Assembly (NCBI GenBank): GCA_024330965.1
Contig: JANDJL010000004.1
Coordinates: 1-64,000, forward strand
Direction of reading: 5' to 3'
DNA: 64,000 bases
From: Nitrospira sp.
GTDB lineage: Bacteria; Nitrospirota; Nitrospiria; Nitrospirales; Nitrospiraceae
In this document: piece by piece, positions 7,411-16,467 of the stretch
How positions within the stretch are numbered: position 1 is the first letter of the stretch
Layout of the letters: every line of letters starts with the position of its first letter
Program-made: the position numbers and the translations under genes
Notes under the pieces: model-generated
Told to the model about the DNA's origin: nothing
What the model saw: the letters and a program-made list of their open reading frames with translations, nothing else
The model's database searches: none

Positions 7411-8295
7411 ATGCAGATGAGTTGGATTCACCTTGACAGCGCGATCATCCTGGATCTTCTGAAGTCCTTCATCATGCTCATCGCCCTTCTCATCACCAGG
7501 GCCCTGGTGGTGCGTTGGATCACCAGAAATTCCACCCTCTCCATAGAAGCCAAGCGACGATGGGTCGTGACGATCAGAAACTCCCTGATGTTCGTGTTTC
7601 TCATCGGCCTCGTCACGATCTGGGCCCATGAACTGCAAGCGTTCACCGTCTCGCTGGTCGCCCTGGCCGTGGCGCTGGTCTTGGCGACCAAAGAACTCAT
7701 CCTGTGCTGGCTAGGCGCCGCCTTACGAGTTGGCGGGAAAGTCTATGCGGTGGGAGATCGCATACAAATCGCCGGTCACCGCGGTATCGTGCTCGACCAC
7801 GACATCTTTACCACCAAGCTGCTGGAAATCGGACCGGGGCCATCCGCTCACTTGTACACCGGCCGCGTGATCGCCTTCCCCAACAGTCTGTTGTTTTCGA
7901 ATGCCTTGGTCAAGGAAAACCCTGGATTGGATTACGGATTGTACACCCTCGTGGTCCCCTTCAAAATCGACACCGATTGGCAGCGCGCCGAGCACCTCCT
8001 CTTGGCAGCGGCAAGGGCGGAATGCGAGCCGTATTTGCAAGAGGCGGCACGCCAGATGAAAATGATCGAGCAAACCAATCTGCTTGAAGTCCCGTCCCCC
8101 GAGCCCCGCGTCACCATCCAATTGACCGAACCGGACACAATGCAATTCGTCTTACGGTTTCCCGCACCTCATCGAGGACGATCCCGTGTTGAACAGGCCA
8201 TCGTCCGTCGCTATCTGGCCGACCTCACCCTCTCGTCGCACCAACTGAAGACCCTTTCAGATCAGATAAACGAAAAGGGGCCCTTTCCGCCCTGA
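7411..8295 (+). CDS. MscS-family mechanosensitive channel-like membrane protein
   Basis: This is a 294-residue inner-membrane protein with three hydrophobic segments (about 8-32, 48-72 and 75-105). They are followed by the soluble MscS beta domain with its characteristic LGGKVYAVGDRI-like stretch (VGGKVYAVGDRIQIAGHRG), IAFPNSLLFSNAL and a C-terminal alpha/beta vestibule domain. This arrangement fits small MscS channels that open under membrane tension to protect against hypo-osmotic shock. The third segment is Ala/Leu/Val-rich, as in pore helices. It is monocistronic, ending at a strong terminator hairpin shared with the convergent peroxidase gene. Confidence 0.85.
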   Translation: MQMSWIHLDSAIILDLLKSFIMLIALLITRALVVRWITRNSTLSIEAKRRWVVTIRNSLMFVFLIGLVTIWAHELQAFTVSLVALAVALVLATKELILCWLGAALRVGGKVYAVGDRIQIAGHRGIVLDHDIFTTKLLEIGPGPSAHLYTGRVIAFPNSLLFSNALVKENPGLDYGLYTLVVPFKIDTDWQRAEHLLLAAARAECEPYLQEAARQMKMIEQTNLLEVPSPEPRVTIQLTEPDTMQFVLRFPAPHRGRSRVEQAIVRRYLADLTLSSHQLKTLSDQINEKGPFPP

Positions 8296-8313
8296 TCGGA
8301 AGGAGCCCCTTCT
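8275..8313. terminator. bidirectional intrinsic terminator
   Basis: The arms 8275-8288 (AAGGGGCCCTTTCC) and 8298-8311 (GGAAGGAGCCCCTT) form a 14-bp stem with two G-U pairs and a 9-base loop. Pyrimidine and T bases lie on the right and A bases on the left. It lies over the stop of the channel gene and just before the end of the convergent peroxidase gene, so it can serve both. Confidence 0.75.
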
Positions 8314-8343
8314 TACAACGCTACTCACAAGCCACGTTGTTTC

Positions 8344-9489
8344 TTACTTCGGAAACGATTTGGGCTCGGACACATGCTGCCACCCCTCACCGTTCAACGA
8401 CTTAAGCATGGCCACGAGATCCTGCTTCTCCTGCTCCGTCAACTCGAGCGGGATGAGTGTATTGTCAAGGAAGGGATTCTTAATGCCGCCTTTGTTGTAG
8501 AACTCCACCACTTCCTCGAGCGTCTTAAACCGTCCATCGTGCATGTAGGGGGCGGTCCTGGCGATCTCGCGCAACGTCGGCGTCTTGAATGCCCCGACAT
8601 CTTCGGCGTTCTTGGTCTCCATATATCGGCCCAAGTCCACCGTGTTCGTATCCCATCCGATCCCCAGGTTGTGGAACTTCTCATCGGTGAAGTTGAAGCC
8701 CGAATGGCAACGGGTGCACCGCGCCTTGCCGCGGAATAATTCCAGCCCGCGCTTGGCCGATTCACTCAGCGCCTTTTCATCGCCCCCAATATCAAAGCGA
8801 TCCACCGGACTATTCCCCGACAGGATGGTCCGCTGGAAACTCGCGATGGCGCGCCCGACATCTTGAATGTTGATCTCACGGCCGAAGACGTCCTGAAACA
8901 GCTTCCGGTAACCGGGAATCTGCTTCATCTTGGCGATCATTTCGTCATGATTGGCGAATCCGTGCTCCACCGGATTGATGAAGGGACCGATGGACTGATC
9001 CTCCAGTGTCGCCGCCCGGCCGTCCCAGAACTGCGCTTTGCTGAATACCCGGTTGATTGCCGCCGGGGCGCTCCGTCCGCCTTTGAGCCCATTGATACCG
9101 GTTGAGACCGGCATACCGTCCGTAAACCCCTTCTCCGCCATGTGGCAGCTCGCACAGGCGATCGTATTGTTCTTCGATAGTCGTTTGTCAAAGAACAGAA
9201 TCCGCCCAAGCTCAACCTTGTCCGCCGTCAGCGGATTATCGGCCGGCACGTAAGCATTGGGGTCTTCCAATCCCTGGAGCTGCGGCAATTTCACCACCCC
9301 GCCCGACATTTTGGGTGCGGCGGTTTCCTTCTCACCCCCGAAAAACGGGCGCAACAGATCCTGCAACGAGCGGGTCGGCTCCGACTCGGCGCTCGCCTTG
9401 ACCACCGAGACAAGCGGCAGTGCCACCGCCACACTCAATCCAAACACTCCGACCCGCGCCACTGTTCCAAATTTTCCGTGTCGCCTCAT
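8344..9489 (-). CDS. di-haem cytochrome c peroxidase (MauG/CcpA family)
   Basis: This is a 381-residue periplasmic enzyme that reduces hydrogen peroxide with electrons from c-type cytochromes. An N-terminal signal peptide (VGVFGLSVAVALPLVSVVKASA) is followed by two haem-attachment sites, CASCH at ~112-116 and CTRCH at ~258-262. Typical CcpA segments such as KTPTLREIARTAPYMHDG also appear. I chose the ATG at 9489 because AGGAGG lies eight bases upstream. An in-frame ATG at 9510 would place that site inside the gene. It is a single-gene unit converging on the channel gene. It probably acts in oxidative stress protection. Confidence 0.92.
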   Translation of the reverse strand: MRRHGKFGTVARVGVFGLSVAVALPLVSVVKASAESEPTRSLQDLLRPFFGGEKETAAPKMSGGVVKLPQLQGLEDPNAYVPADNPLTADKVELGRILFFDKRLSKNNTIACASCHMAEKGFTDGMPVSTGINGLKGGRSAPAAINRVFSKAQFWDGRAATLEDQSIGPFINPVEHGFANHDEMIAKMKQIPGYRKLFQDVFGREINIQDVGRAIASFQRTILSGNSPVDRFDIGGDEKALSESAKRGLELFRGKARCTRCHSGFNFTDEKFHNLGIGWDTNTVDLGRYMETKNAEDVGAFKTPTLREIARTAPYMHDGRFKTLEEVVEFYNKGGIKNPFLDNTLIPLELTEQEKQDLVAMLKSLNGEGWQHVSEPKSFPK

Positions 9490-9682
9490 CGGCTTTCCTC
9501 CTTTCGCCATGTGATCGTATGCAACGCAATGGTACGTGTTGACCCTGTACAGGCCGCAAGTCTAGGCGACTCGGAATTCGTAAGTCAACAAACGGAACGA
9601 GACCGCGAGACTCGGCACTTGTTGAGCACAACCGCATTTGTTAGGATGCGCCGGCCGTCTAGCGGACGAGAGATTTAAGGCC

Positions 9683-10456
9683 GTGAAAATCGCCACCTTC
9701 AACGTTAACTCCCTGCGCAAGCGCTTGCCGATCGTCTTGGCGTGGCTCGAGCGCCATCAACCGGACGTTCTCTGTCTTCAGGAGACCAAGGTTCAGGATA
9801 GCGAATTTCCGCTGATGGCTTTGACCCACTCAGGTTACGAGAGCATCTACCGCGGCATGAAGTCTTACAACGGTGTCGCCGTGCTCAGCCGGAAGAAACC
9901 CGAGGCCGTCTTTTACGGATTCGACGACGGAGGAGCACCGGACGACGCCCGCTTACTGAGAGTCGTGATCGATGGGATTCCGATCGTCAATACCTATGTC
10001 CCGCAGGGATTTGAGATCGACTCTCCCAAATATGCCTACAAGTTGGAATGGTACGAGCGGCTGCGGAAGTACTTCGACAAACACCTCTCGCCGGATGCCC
10101 CGGCGATCTGGTGCGGGGACATGAATGTGGCCCCCAGACCGATAGATGTCCACAGCCCGGAAAAACATCTCAACCATGTCTGCTATCACGAGGCTGCCCG
10201 CAAGGCTTATGAGAAGACCGTCGCCTGGGGATTCGTGGATGTCTTCGTCAAGCTCCACCCGACCAGGCAACAGTATACCTTTTGGGATTACCGGGCGCCG
10301 AATTCACTGGAGGCGAACAAAGGTTGGCGTATCGATCACATTCTATCGACCAAACCCCTGGCTGAAAAATGCATCAAGGCTGACGTGGACGTCGAGCCGC
10401 GGCGAGCGAAAGACCCTTCAGATCACACCTTTCTCTGGGCTGAATTTTCGATCTAA
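9683..10456 (+). CDS. xth: exodeoxyribonuclease III
   Basis: This is a 257-residue AP endonuclease/3' exonuclease of the exonuclease III family, acting in base excision repair. Conserved elements are visible: KIATFNVNSLRKRL, CLQETKVQD with the metal-binding Glu, WCGDMNVAPRPIDV (Asp/Asn active-site pair), and RIDHILSTKPL plus DPSDHTFLWAEF at the C-terminus with the catalytic Asp-His. The GTG at 9683 gives the family's usual start (VKIATFN). A longer frame from 9638 adds 15 unconserved residues. It is transcribed away from the peroxidase gene. Confidence 0.93.
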   Translation: MKIATFNVNSLRKRLPIVLAWLERHQPDVLCLQETKVQDSEFPLMALTHSGYESIYRGMKSYNGVAVLSRKKPEAVFYGFDDGGAPDDARLLRVVIDGIPIVNTYVPQGFEIDSPKYAYKLEWYERLRKYFDKHLSPDAPAIWCGDMNVAPRPIDVHSPEKHLNHVCYHEAARKAYEKTVAWGFVDVFVKLHPTRQQYTFWDYRAPNSLEANKGWRIDHILSTKPLAEKCIKADVDVEPRRAKDPSDHTFLWAEFSI

Positions 10457-10555
10457 CCGCGAGCGCGACACCCACCAGAACCAGCCGCCGGAACCAGCCA
10501 CTCGCACGACGGGGCTTTCAGCACAATCGGGGTGAGGCATTTCTTCTTTCGACCG

Positions 10556-10726
10556 CTATGCCGCCTGGGGCAATGACCGCCTTTCCCTCAATTGCTGGAG
10601 CCGGTTTCGGATCATTAACGGGTCCACGACCAACCCGCAGTTGACACAACGATGGATGGTCTGACCTGGTGACAGGTCTGGTTGTCGCTCTTCGATCATG
10701 AAGCCTTTGCATTTTTCACATGTCAT
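10556..10726 (-). CDS. 56-residue zinc-ribbon protein
   Basis: This is a small reverse-strand gene with a clear ribosome-binding site (AAGGGGAAGG a few bases before ATG). It has two CxxC knuckles, CEKC at residues 3-6 and CVNC at 27-30, separated by 20 residues. That is a classic four-cysteine zinc ribbon. The C-terminal 25 residues are an Arg/Gln-rich helix (MIRNRLQQLRERRSL), which suggests nucleic-acid or protein binding. No known family name comes to mind. It lies between xth and the flavoprotein gene on the opposite strand and is probably monocistronic. Confidence 0.75.
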   Translation of the reverse strand: MTCEKCKGFMIEERQPDLSPGQTIHRCVNCGLVVDPLMIRNRLQQLRERRSLPQAA

Positions 10727-10832
10727 AGGACCTTCCCCTTTGGTTTCCGCCCGAGCGGCGTTACCGCCGCCGGCTACATGTGGCAGGACCCTAACATCGC
10801 GAGATTAAACCCACGTTAATCAGCAGTTAAAA

Positions 10833-12365
10833 GTGTCTAATGTGAGCGCGCTCGAACCCCTCGAAACCTTGGAGATCGCCATCATCGGCGCCGGTGCCGC
10901 CGGCTTGGCCGCCGCCATCGCCGCCGGGCAAGCGACCACCACGGGATTGCCCCTCCGCATTGTACTGCTGGACGGGGCGCAAACGATTGGAGCGAAAATC
11001 CTCGTCTCTGGCGGAGGCCGCTGCAATGTCACGCACGAAACCGTGACGCCAACCGACTACGTCGGCAATCGCCGGATCATCAAGAACGTGTTGGCCTCGT
11101 TCTCCGTCGAAGCAACCGTGCGCTGGTTCGCCTCGCTGGGGGTCTCGCTCAAACGTGAACAGACGGGCAAACTCTTTCCCGTGACCGACAGGGCCCAAAC
11201 GGTCTTGACCGCGCTCATCCACCGGTGTCGGAACCTGGGCATCTCCCTTCGGCCAGATCATCGTGTCACCGACATCGAACCAACAAGCGATTCGACCTTC
11301 CTCATTACCCATCGCCACGGCGGTCTTCTGGCCAAGAAGGTCATCATCGCCACCGGCGGCCGCGCCCTTCCCAGAACCGGAAGCGACGGGTTCGGCTACG
11401 AGTTGGCACGCCGGTTAGGCCATCACGTCACCGAGACGGCTCCGGCGCTGGTTCCCCTTGTGCTCGACGACTCGATGTTCCACCGATCCCTTGCCGGCCT
11501 TTCACAAACAGTGGAACTGACGACACGGGTGAACGGACAAGTCGCGGACAGACGGACCGGCAACCTGCTATGGACCCACTTCGGCATCAGCGGCCCCGTC
11601 GTGATGGACGCAAGCCGCTTCTGGTGCCTCGCTCAGGCGAGGGAAGAGACGGGAGAAATCAACGGCAACTTCTTCCCCGGCCGGAACCAAGAACAGGTCC
11701 GAGCGTGGTTCATCGAGCAGACGCACCGTCATCCTCGGCGTTCCTTGGCAAACACGTTGGCCCAATCCCTCCCCGCTCGATTTGTGGACGCGATGCTGAG
11801 CCATGCCGGATACGACGGCCACATCTCTATGGCCCGGCTTCCCCGGGAAGAACGGCATCGTCTCATCGCCCGGCTCACGACGTTTTCATTTCCCGTTCTT
11901 CGTCATCGCGGGTGGAACTATGCGGAGGTGACGGCGGGCGGGGTGCCGCTCGAAGAAATCGACTACCGGACAATGGAGTCGAAGATCACACCTGGTCTGT
12001 ACTTCGCCGGTGAGATCCTCGATTGCGACGGCCGCCTCGGCGGCTTCAACTTCCAATGGGCCTGGACCACCGGGCTATTGGCCGGAGGAGCGGCCGCCGC
12101 TTCGCTGTCCGGGCAACAGAACCAGTCGGTCAAACCACCGCAACAACAGCGCTCCTCCCGGGAAACGGCGGCGATCGTGGCATCACCGCCTGGCAGGATC
12201 CCCCGTTGCACTACTGAAGTAGAGGGCACCGCCGACGAGGATCATTATGACGAGGCCAGGCCATCCCCCGAGCGGAGGATGATCGAACAGAGCGAAGGGA
12301 TCGGAACCGAGACCGGGCCACAGCGTGCCGAGCGCAATCGGCAGCGCCAAGAGGATACCCATTAA
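10833..12365 (+). CDS. NAD(P)/FAD-dependent oxidoreductase, BaiN/YhiN (HI0933) family
   Basis: This is a flavoprotein with an N-terminal Rossmann dinucleotide motif (GAGAAG, residues 19-24), GGGRCNVTHE, ATGGRALPRTGSDG and a C-terminal FAD-contact segment GGFNFQWAWTTG near residue 415. These are diagnostic of the HI0933/YhiN family of uncharacterised flavin reductases. The start is GTG at 10833. Homology stops at about residue 425. The remaining ~85 residues are low-complexity, Gln/Arg/Glu-rich, and their last 183 bases run antisense over the end of the convergent transporter gene. The extension looks like read-through of an ancestral stop rather than a functional domain. The substrate is unknown. 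Confidence 0.87.
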   Translation: MSNVSALEPLETLEIAIIGAGAAGLAAAIAAGQATTTGLPLRIVLLDGAQTIGAKILVSGGGRCNVTHETVTPTDYVGNRRIIKNVLASFSVEATVRWFASLGVSLKREQTGKLFPVTDRAQTVLTALIHRCRNLGISLRPDHRVTDIEPTSDSTFLITHRHGGLLAKKVIIATGGRALPRTGSDGFGYELARRLGHHVTETAPALVPLVLDDSMFHRSLAGLSQTVELTTRVNGQVADRRTGNLLWTHFGISGPVVMDASRFWCLAQAREETGEINGNFFPGRNQEQVRAWFIEQTHRHPRRSLANTLAQSLPARFVDAMLSHAGYDGHISMARLPREERHRLIARLTTFSFPVLRHRGWNYAEVTAGGVPLEEIDYRTMESKITPGLYFAGEILDCDGRLGGFNFQWAWTTGLLAGGAAAASLSGQQNQSVKPPQQQRSSRETAAIVASPPGRIPRCTTEVEGTADEDHYDEARPSPERRMIEQSEGIGTETGPQRAERNRQRQEDTH

Positions 12366-14204
12366 AGACTCCCCGGTAATTAATCCGGCCGAGAAGAGAA
12401 GTCCTCGCCTTGCCTGTTCATCGCCGGCCCCGCCGCCTCGTCTTGCTCGTTCCGCCAGCGAAGCGATGAGTCCTCCTGCAGCAATCGCAGCGGAGAGTTT
12501 CAACGGCAAGTAGATACCCAACGCCACCGCCAGAACGGGAAAGCGGAAGCTCCGACCGCGCTGCTCCTGCCTCTGGTCCAGCAGAATCACAAGAACGCCG
12601 ATCACAACCCCCAGCCCCACCAGCGACCAGGGGACTGCCCCGCCGAACACACTTTGCGCCAGGCTTGCCATGAGGGTCGCCTGTGGAGCGCTCAAGGGGT
12701 GAGGGTGATCGGGCGTCGGAGTTCCGATTCCATACTTGGCTTGGAGCACCGTCATGACAGGAGCCAGCACCATCGCACCGGCAAGGACCCCTACCACCTG
12801 CATGACTTGCTGCTTCCATGGTGTCGCTCCGACCAGATAACCGGTTTTGAGGTCTTGCAAATTGTCGCCTCCCATGGCAGCGGCACAGCAGACCACCGCT
12901 GCGATCATTAAAGCAGCCACAGGACCGGCTGGATGGCCCGCTCCCAGAAGCAGAACGAGCAACAGCGATGAGACCATGATCGTGGCGATCGTTACACCAG
13001 AAACGGGATTGCTGGAACTGCCGACCAGCCCAGCCATATAGGCCGCAACCGACGAAAACAAAAACGCGGCGACTGTCATCACCATAGTCATAAACAGGCC
13101 GATCGCCATACTGTTCACGACCGTTGCGTAAATCCAAGCCGCTGGGATCAGTAACAGTACAAAGGGCACGACGAGCCACCAAAACGGCGCATCCCGTTCC
13201 GTCCGTGGCCCCCGCTTGCCTTCCTCCCCCTGCATCCCCTGGGGACGCAGGGACGGAGACGCACCCAGCACTCGTTCTACCCCCGCCTCTCGGTAACCGA
13301 CCCAGAGGACTTGCAGACTATGCCAAACTGGCGTGCGCAATTTGGCGAGGGTCCATAGCCCACCCGCCACCATCGCGCCAATGCCGACATAACGGATTTT
13401 TCCGCTCCAGATGGCCATGGCAGCCTCCATCCCTTGCCGATCGAGAGGCAATCCAAACAGCAGTCCATACGAAGGCAACAACACCAACCAGCCGATACAG
13501 CCTCCCAGAAAGACAACCAACGCCGTACGGAGCCCCAGAATGAATCCCACTGCCAGCAGCGCCGGCGACAGATTGATCCCCCCGTAGAATACCGTATGCC
13601 CGACCTGCCTTGCGCCCTCCAGCGACTCAGCCCATAACCGCATCCCGCTCTCCCCAAATTTCACGGCCCCACCCGCAACAGCCGACCACAGAAGTGCCCG
13701 AAAATCACAAGCGGCCGCCCGCCCTGTTTCGCCGGGATTAGCCGCGCCTGTTTTCAACACCTCCGCCGTTGCCACCCCTTCGGGAAATCGCAACTTTGCC
13801 GTCACGATCAATGCCCTTCGGAGGGGGATCGTAAAAAGCACCCCGAACAACCCACCGATGGTCGCGATCATGGTGGTCTGCCAGTAATCGAACGAGGACC
13901 ATGCACCGACCAACAGAAGAGCGGGAATGGTGAAAATCACACCGGCGGCCAAGGCTTCTCCGGCAGAGGCGGCCGTTTGGACAATGTTGTTTTCGAGGAT
14001 ATTCGAACGACGGAAGAATCGTAGAATCGCCATCGAGGTCACAGCCGCCGGGATCGAAGCCGAGACGGTCATGCCGGCGAACAATCCGAGATACGCATTG
14101 GCGGCAGCGAGGAGGGCGGCCAGCCCTATCGAGAGCACGACAGCTTTGAACGTGATTTCGGGAAGCGAAACCGTGGGAGGAACAACGGGCCGATGCTCGA
14201 TCAT
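12183..14204 (-). CDS. OPT family oligopeptide/metal-chelate transporter
   Basis: This is a multi-spanning inner-membrane protein (about 673 residues, a dozen or more hydrophobic helices) of the OPT superfamily. These proteins import small peptides or metal-chelate compounds. Family segments include NAYLGLFAGMTVSASIPAAV near the N-terminus, FPEGVATAEVLKTG and MGGDNLQDLKTGYLVGATPW. I use the ATG at 14204. A GTG at 14222 is in frame, and neither has a good ribosome-binding site. It follows an aldo/keto reductase gene on the same strand by under 50 bases, so the two may be co-transcribed. Its 3' end overlaps the flavoprotein frame antisense by 183 bases. Confidence 0.9.
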   Translation of the reverse strand: MIEHRPVVPPTVSLPEITFKAVVLSIGLAALLAAANAYLGLFAGMTVSASIPAAVTSMAILRFFRRSNILENNIVQTAASAGEALAAGVIFTIPALLLVGAWSSFDYWQTTMIATIGGLFGVLFTIPLRRALIVTAKLRFPEGVATAEVLKTGAANPGETGRAAACDFRALLWSAVAGGAVKFGESGMRLWAESLEGARQVGHTVFYGGINLSPALLAVGFILGLRTALVVFLGGCIGWLVLLPSYGLLFGLPLDRQGMEAAMAIWSGKIRYVGIGAMVAGGLWTLAKLRTPVWHSLQVLWVGYREAGVERVLGASPSLRPQGMQGEEGKRGPRTERDAPFWWLVVPFVLLLIPAAWIYATVVNSMAIGLFMTMVMTVAAFLFSSVAAYMAGLVGSSSNPVSGVTIATIMVSSLLLVLLLGAGHPAGPVAALMIAAVVCCAAAMGGDNLQDLKTGYLVGATPWKQQVMQVVGVLAGAMVLAPVMTVLQAKYGIGTPTPDHPHPLSAPQATLMASLAQSVFGGAVPWSLVGLGVVIGVLVILLDQRQEQRGRSFRFPVLAVALGIYLPLKLSAAIAAGGLIASLAERARRGGGAGDEQARRGLLFSAGLITGESLMGILLALPIALGTLWPGLGSDPFALFDHPPLGGWPGLVIMILVGGALYFSSATGDPARR

Positions 14205-14249
14205 GGGAATCACGGGGAGCACAGAAACAGCGATGATCGTCCTCGTTCC

Positions 14250-15221
14250 TTACCAGGCATAGGCTTCCGGAGCCGGTCCGCCAGGCCCGGGAAAGATTTC
14301 ATCCAGCCGTTTCAGTTGATCGCGACTGAATGTCACACTGAGCGCCCGCATCGAGTCATTGAGTTGCTCGACCGTGCGCGGCCCGATGATCGGCGCCGTC
14401 ACCGCCGGCTGATGGAGCAACCAGGCCAACGCCACAGCCCCCGGCGGTTCATCCCGCTCTCGGCAGAACGACTCATAGGCCTCCAGTTGCACGCGATGCC
14501 GCTCTATCTCTTGTTTCACCTCCGCACCAGCTCTCCGCCCTCCGGTGACAGGCGCGAACGCCCCGGCCAGCGCCCCTCGCGCCAGCGGACTCCAGGGAAT
14601 CAGGCCGATCCCATAGGCTTGACAGGCGGGAATGACTTCCAGCTCCACCGTTCGTTCGAGCAAATTGTAGAGGCTCTGTTCGGAGACAAGCCCAAGAAAG
14701 TGCCGGCTCTTTGCGGTCTCCTGCGCCTGGGCCAGATGCCAGCCGGCAAAATTACTGCTGCCGACATAGATAATTTTACCTAGCCTGACCAACTGCTCCA
14801 TCGCCTGCCAAATTTCATCCCAGGGCGACTCCCGATCGACGTGGTGCATTTGATAGAGATCGATATAATCCGTCCCCAACCGCCGAAGACTCTCCTCGCA
14901 AGCTCGCTTGATGTGCAACGCCGAGAGGCGCGATTGATTCGGCCCATCGCCCATGCGGCCATAGACCTTCGTCGCCAGCACGACCTTGTCACGTCGCCCC
15001 CCGCCCTGTTTGAACCATCTCCCGATGATCTGCTCCGTCCATCCCTCGCCCACCTTCCAGCCATACACATTGGCCGTATCGAAAAAATTGATGCCCAGCT
15101 CCAAGGCTCGATCCATGATCGCGAAACTTTCAGCCTCGCTTGTCTGTGGACCGAAATTCATTGTACCCAGACAGAGCCGACTCACCTTTAAGCCGGAACG
15201 ACCAAGATGGACATAGTGCAT
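14250..15221 (-). CDS. aldo/keto reductase
   Basis: This is a 323-residue NADPH-dependent aldo/keto reductase of the AKR11/YajO-like group. The TIM-barrel motifs are clear: CLGTMNFGPQTSE, GINFFDTANVYG (catalytic Asp and Tyr), KVVLATKVYG (catalytic Lys), YQMHHVDRESPWDE (catalytic His region), and a C-terminal cofactor segment near APIIGPRTVEQL. It reduces aldehydes or ketones in the cytosol, but the natural substrate cannot be told. It is the first gene of a leftward pair with the OPT transporter. The start is ATG. Confidence 0.92.
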   Translation of the reverse strand: MHYVHLGRSGLKVSRLCLGTMNFGPQTSEAESFAIMDRALELGINFFDTANVYGWKVGEGWTEQIIGRWFKQGGGRRDKVVLATKVYGRMGDGPNQSRLSALHIKRACEESLRRLGTDYIDLYQMHHVDRESPWDEIWQAMEQLVRLGKIIYVGSSNFAGWHLAQAQETAKSRHFLGLVSEQSLYNLLERTVELEVIPACQAYGIGLIPWSPLARGALAGAFAPVTGGRRAGAEVKQEIERHRVQLEAYESFCRERDEPPGAVALAWLLHQPAVTAPIIGPRTVEQLNDSMRALSVTFSRDQLKRLDEIFPGPGGPAPEAYAW

Positions 15222-15473
15222 TGGCCCTTCTCCTCTTCCTATGCCGCCTCACCAAGATAATCCAGAAACAGGCTACGCACTCGGACGGAATAGCCTGGTG
15301 TTCGGCTGCGGGCACCCCATCCACAGTGCCCAGCCATCATGACGAATGACCATCCCTTTTCAATCCAACCATCCCTCAACCAAACTGATGGAACGTTTCA
15401 GTGCGCCGGAAAACCGCGTTGTCGAACGTCCTCTTTTTTCTCCCCCACAGACAGTCGGTCATCGTAGCAAGAC

Positions 15474-15701
15474 TTACGTCTGGCGATCACGCTTATTCCT
15501 GTCGGTCTTCCGCTCACTATCGTGTTGTCCAGTCGATTCTCCGCCGGTAAGAGGAGATTGGGCCGTAGGCTGGTGATGTCCCCGCTCTCCCCTTCGGAGA
15601 ATCATAAATCCGATGACGCGCGCAATGAGATACAACGCCACTCCGGCCACCCCTATGCCGATCATGACCGTCCGCCCTTCGTCCGTCGTCACGTCTATCA
15701 T
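15474..15701 (-). CDS. small single-span membrane protein
   Basis: This is a 75-residue protein with one strong transmembrane segment at about residues 12-34 (VMIGIGVAGVALYLIARVIG). It is followed by a highly charged, cytosolic-looking tail rich in Arg, Lys, Asp and Gln. A GGAGG five bases before the ATG supports it as a real gene. I do not recognise a family. The positive-inside rule places the tail in the cytoplasm. It lies alone between the reductase gene and a divergent unknown gene. Confidence 0.6.
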   Translation of the reverse strand: MIDVTTDEGRTVMIGIGVAGVALYLIARVIGFMILRRGERGHHQPTAQSPLTGGESTGQHDSERKTDRNKRDRQT

Positions 15702-16005
15702 GCCATCCTCCGGGCCGGACGAGAGAAGTCGTGCCCCTCGCCCTCATTGCTCATCCACATCGCTTTTCGACTTCTCAGTCTTCTTTTTTCGGTTTTCGGC
15801 GCCCTCGCGTCATGGTACCACGGCGGCCATTTCTTGGTTGACTCGTGCCCTGCTCCGGCATAGAGTGCGGATTATTCGGTGGAAACACGTATGGTGTCTC
15901 GCCTCTGTGCACCGGACCGCCCGTCGGACCACGTCGTGTCACCGGCATGAAGAACGGACACCGTCAACGATCCGTCACTTCACCCACAACCAAGGAGGAA
16001 TCCAA
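15702..16005. other. non-coding region between two unknown genes
   Basis: This 304-base stretch separates the leftward small membrane protein from the rightward gene at 16006. An open frame crosses it in continuity with that gene but has no family resemblance. The strong AAGGAGGA at 15992-15999 marks 16006 as the true start. No repeat or RNA gene is seen. Promoters for both genes presumably lie here. Confidence 0.5.
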
Positions 16006-16467
16006 ATGGCGGCGAAAAAACAGATGGTCAAAGAGAGCGGTTCGGGCTCGCCGGGATGCAACGGCGGAGTCTGCGATCCTCGCAGAACTCAGGGACTCAA
16101 GGCTCCCGCTCCCAAAGGCACCCACCCATTGGTCAATCTGACCGGCCCCGGCCTCTTTCTGACCGGCCCCGGCCTCTTTCTCTCCGCCAATGTGACGAAA
16201 CAGGGAGGACCGACCGATCTGACCTTTGTCATTTTTGAGATCGACGGCCGAAACGTGGTGAATTTTTCTTTTGCCGCAGCTCGCAATGTGGGACTCACGC
16301 AGGCCAACCCCTACGGCATCCAATACCTGTCCGGAGCAGGCGTGGAATCCTTCGCCATCGGATGGCCTTTCCCCCTTGTGTTCAAGAAAAGCCTCAAACT
16401 CTCGGTGACCGTCAACGAGACCGACGTCGTGCAAATCGTCGGCAACGTGGTGACGGGCAGTCTATAA
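16006..16467 (+). CDS. hypothetical protein with a tandem TGPGLFL motif
   Basis: This is a 153-residue protein starting at the ATG at 16006, which follows AAGGAGGA by six bases. The N-terminal ~45 residues are polar and Lys/Gly/Pro-rich with two cysteines (PGCNGGVC). Two exact copies of TGPGLFL follow, and then a beta-rich domain (VIFEIDGRNVVNFSF, KSLKLSVTVNETDVVQIVG) that resembles a small immunoglobulin-like sandwich. There is no signal peptide or membrane span. No family is recognised. A longer in-frame extension upstream to 15613 is not believed. Confidence 0.65.
   Translation: MAAKKQMVKESGSGSPGCNGGVCDPRRTQGLKAPAPKGTHPLVNLTGPGLFLTGPGLFLSANVTKQGGPTDLTFVIFEIDGRNVVNFSFAAARNVGLTQANPYGIQYLSGAGVESFAIGWPFPLVFKKSLKLSVTVNETDVVQIVGNVVTGSL
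16138..16179 (+). repeat. 21-bp exact tandem duplication inside the 16006 gene
   Basis: CTGACCGGCCCCGGCCTCTT plus one T occurs twice head to tail (16138-16158, 16159-16179). It encodes the repeated LTGPGLF unit and keeps the frame. Exactness at the DNA level implies a recent slippage event. Confidence 0.9.

Noticed and set aside
12418..13182. 254-residue minus-strand frame inside the OPT transporter gene
   Set aside because: It is an alternate frame of a well-supported membrane protein. Its composition is Arg/Gly/Ser-rich and lacks motifs.
15613..16005. In-frame N-terminal extension of the 16006 gene
   Set aside because: The extension is unlike any protein family and runs over the start region of the opposite small membrane gene, while an ideal AAGGAGGA precedes the ATG at 16006.
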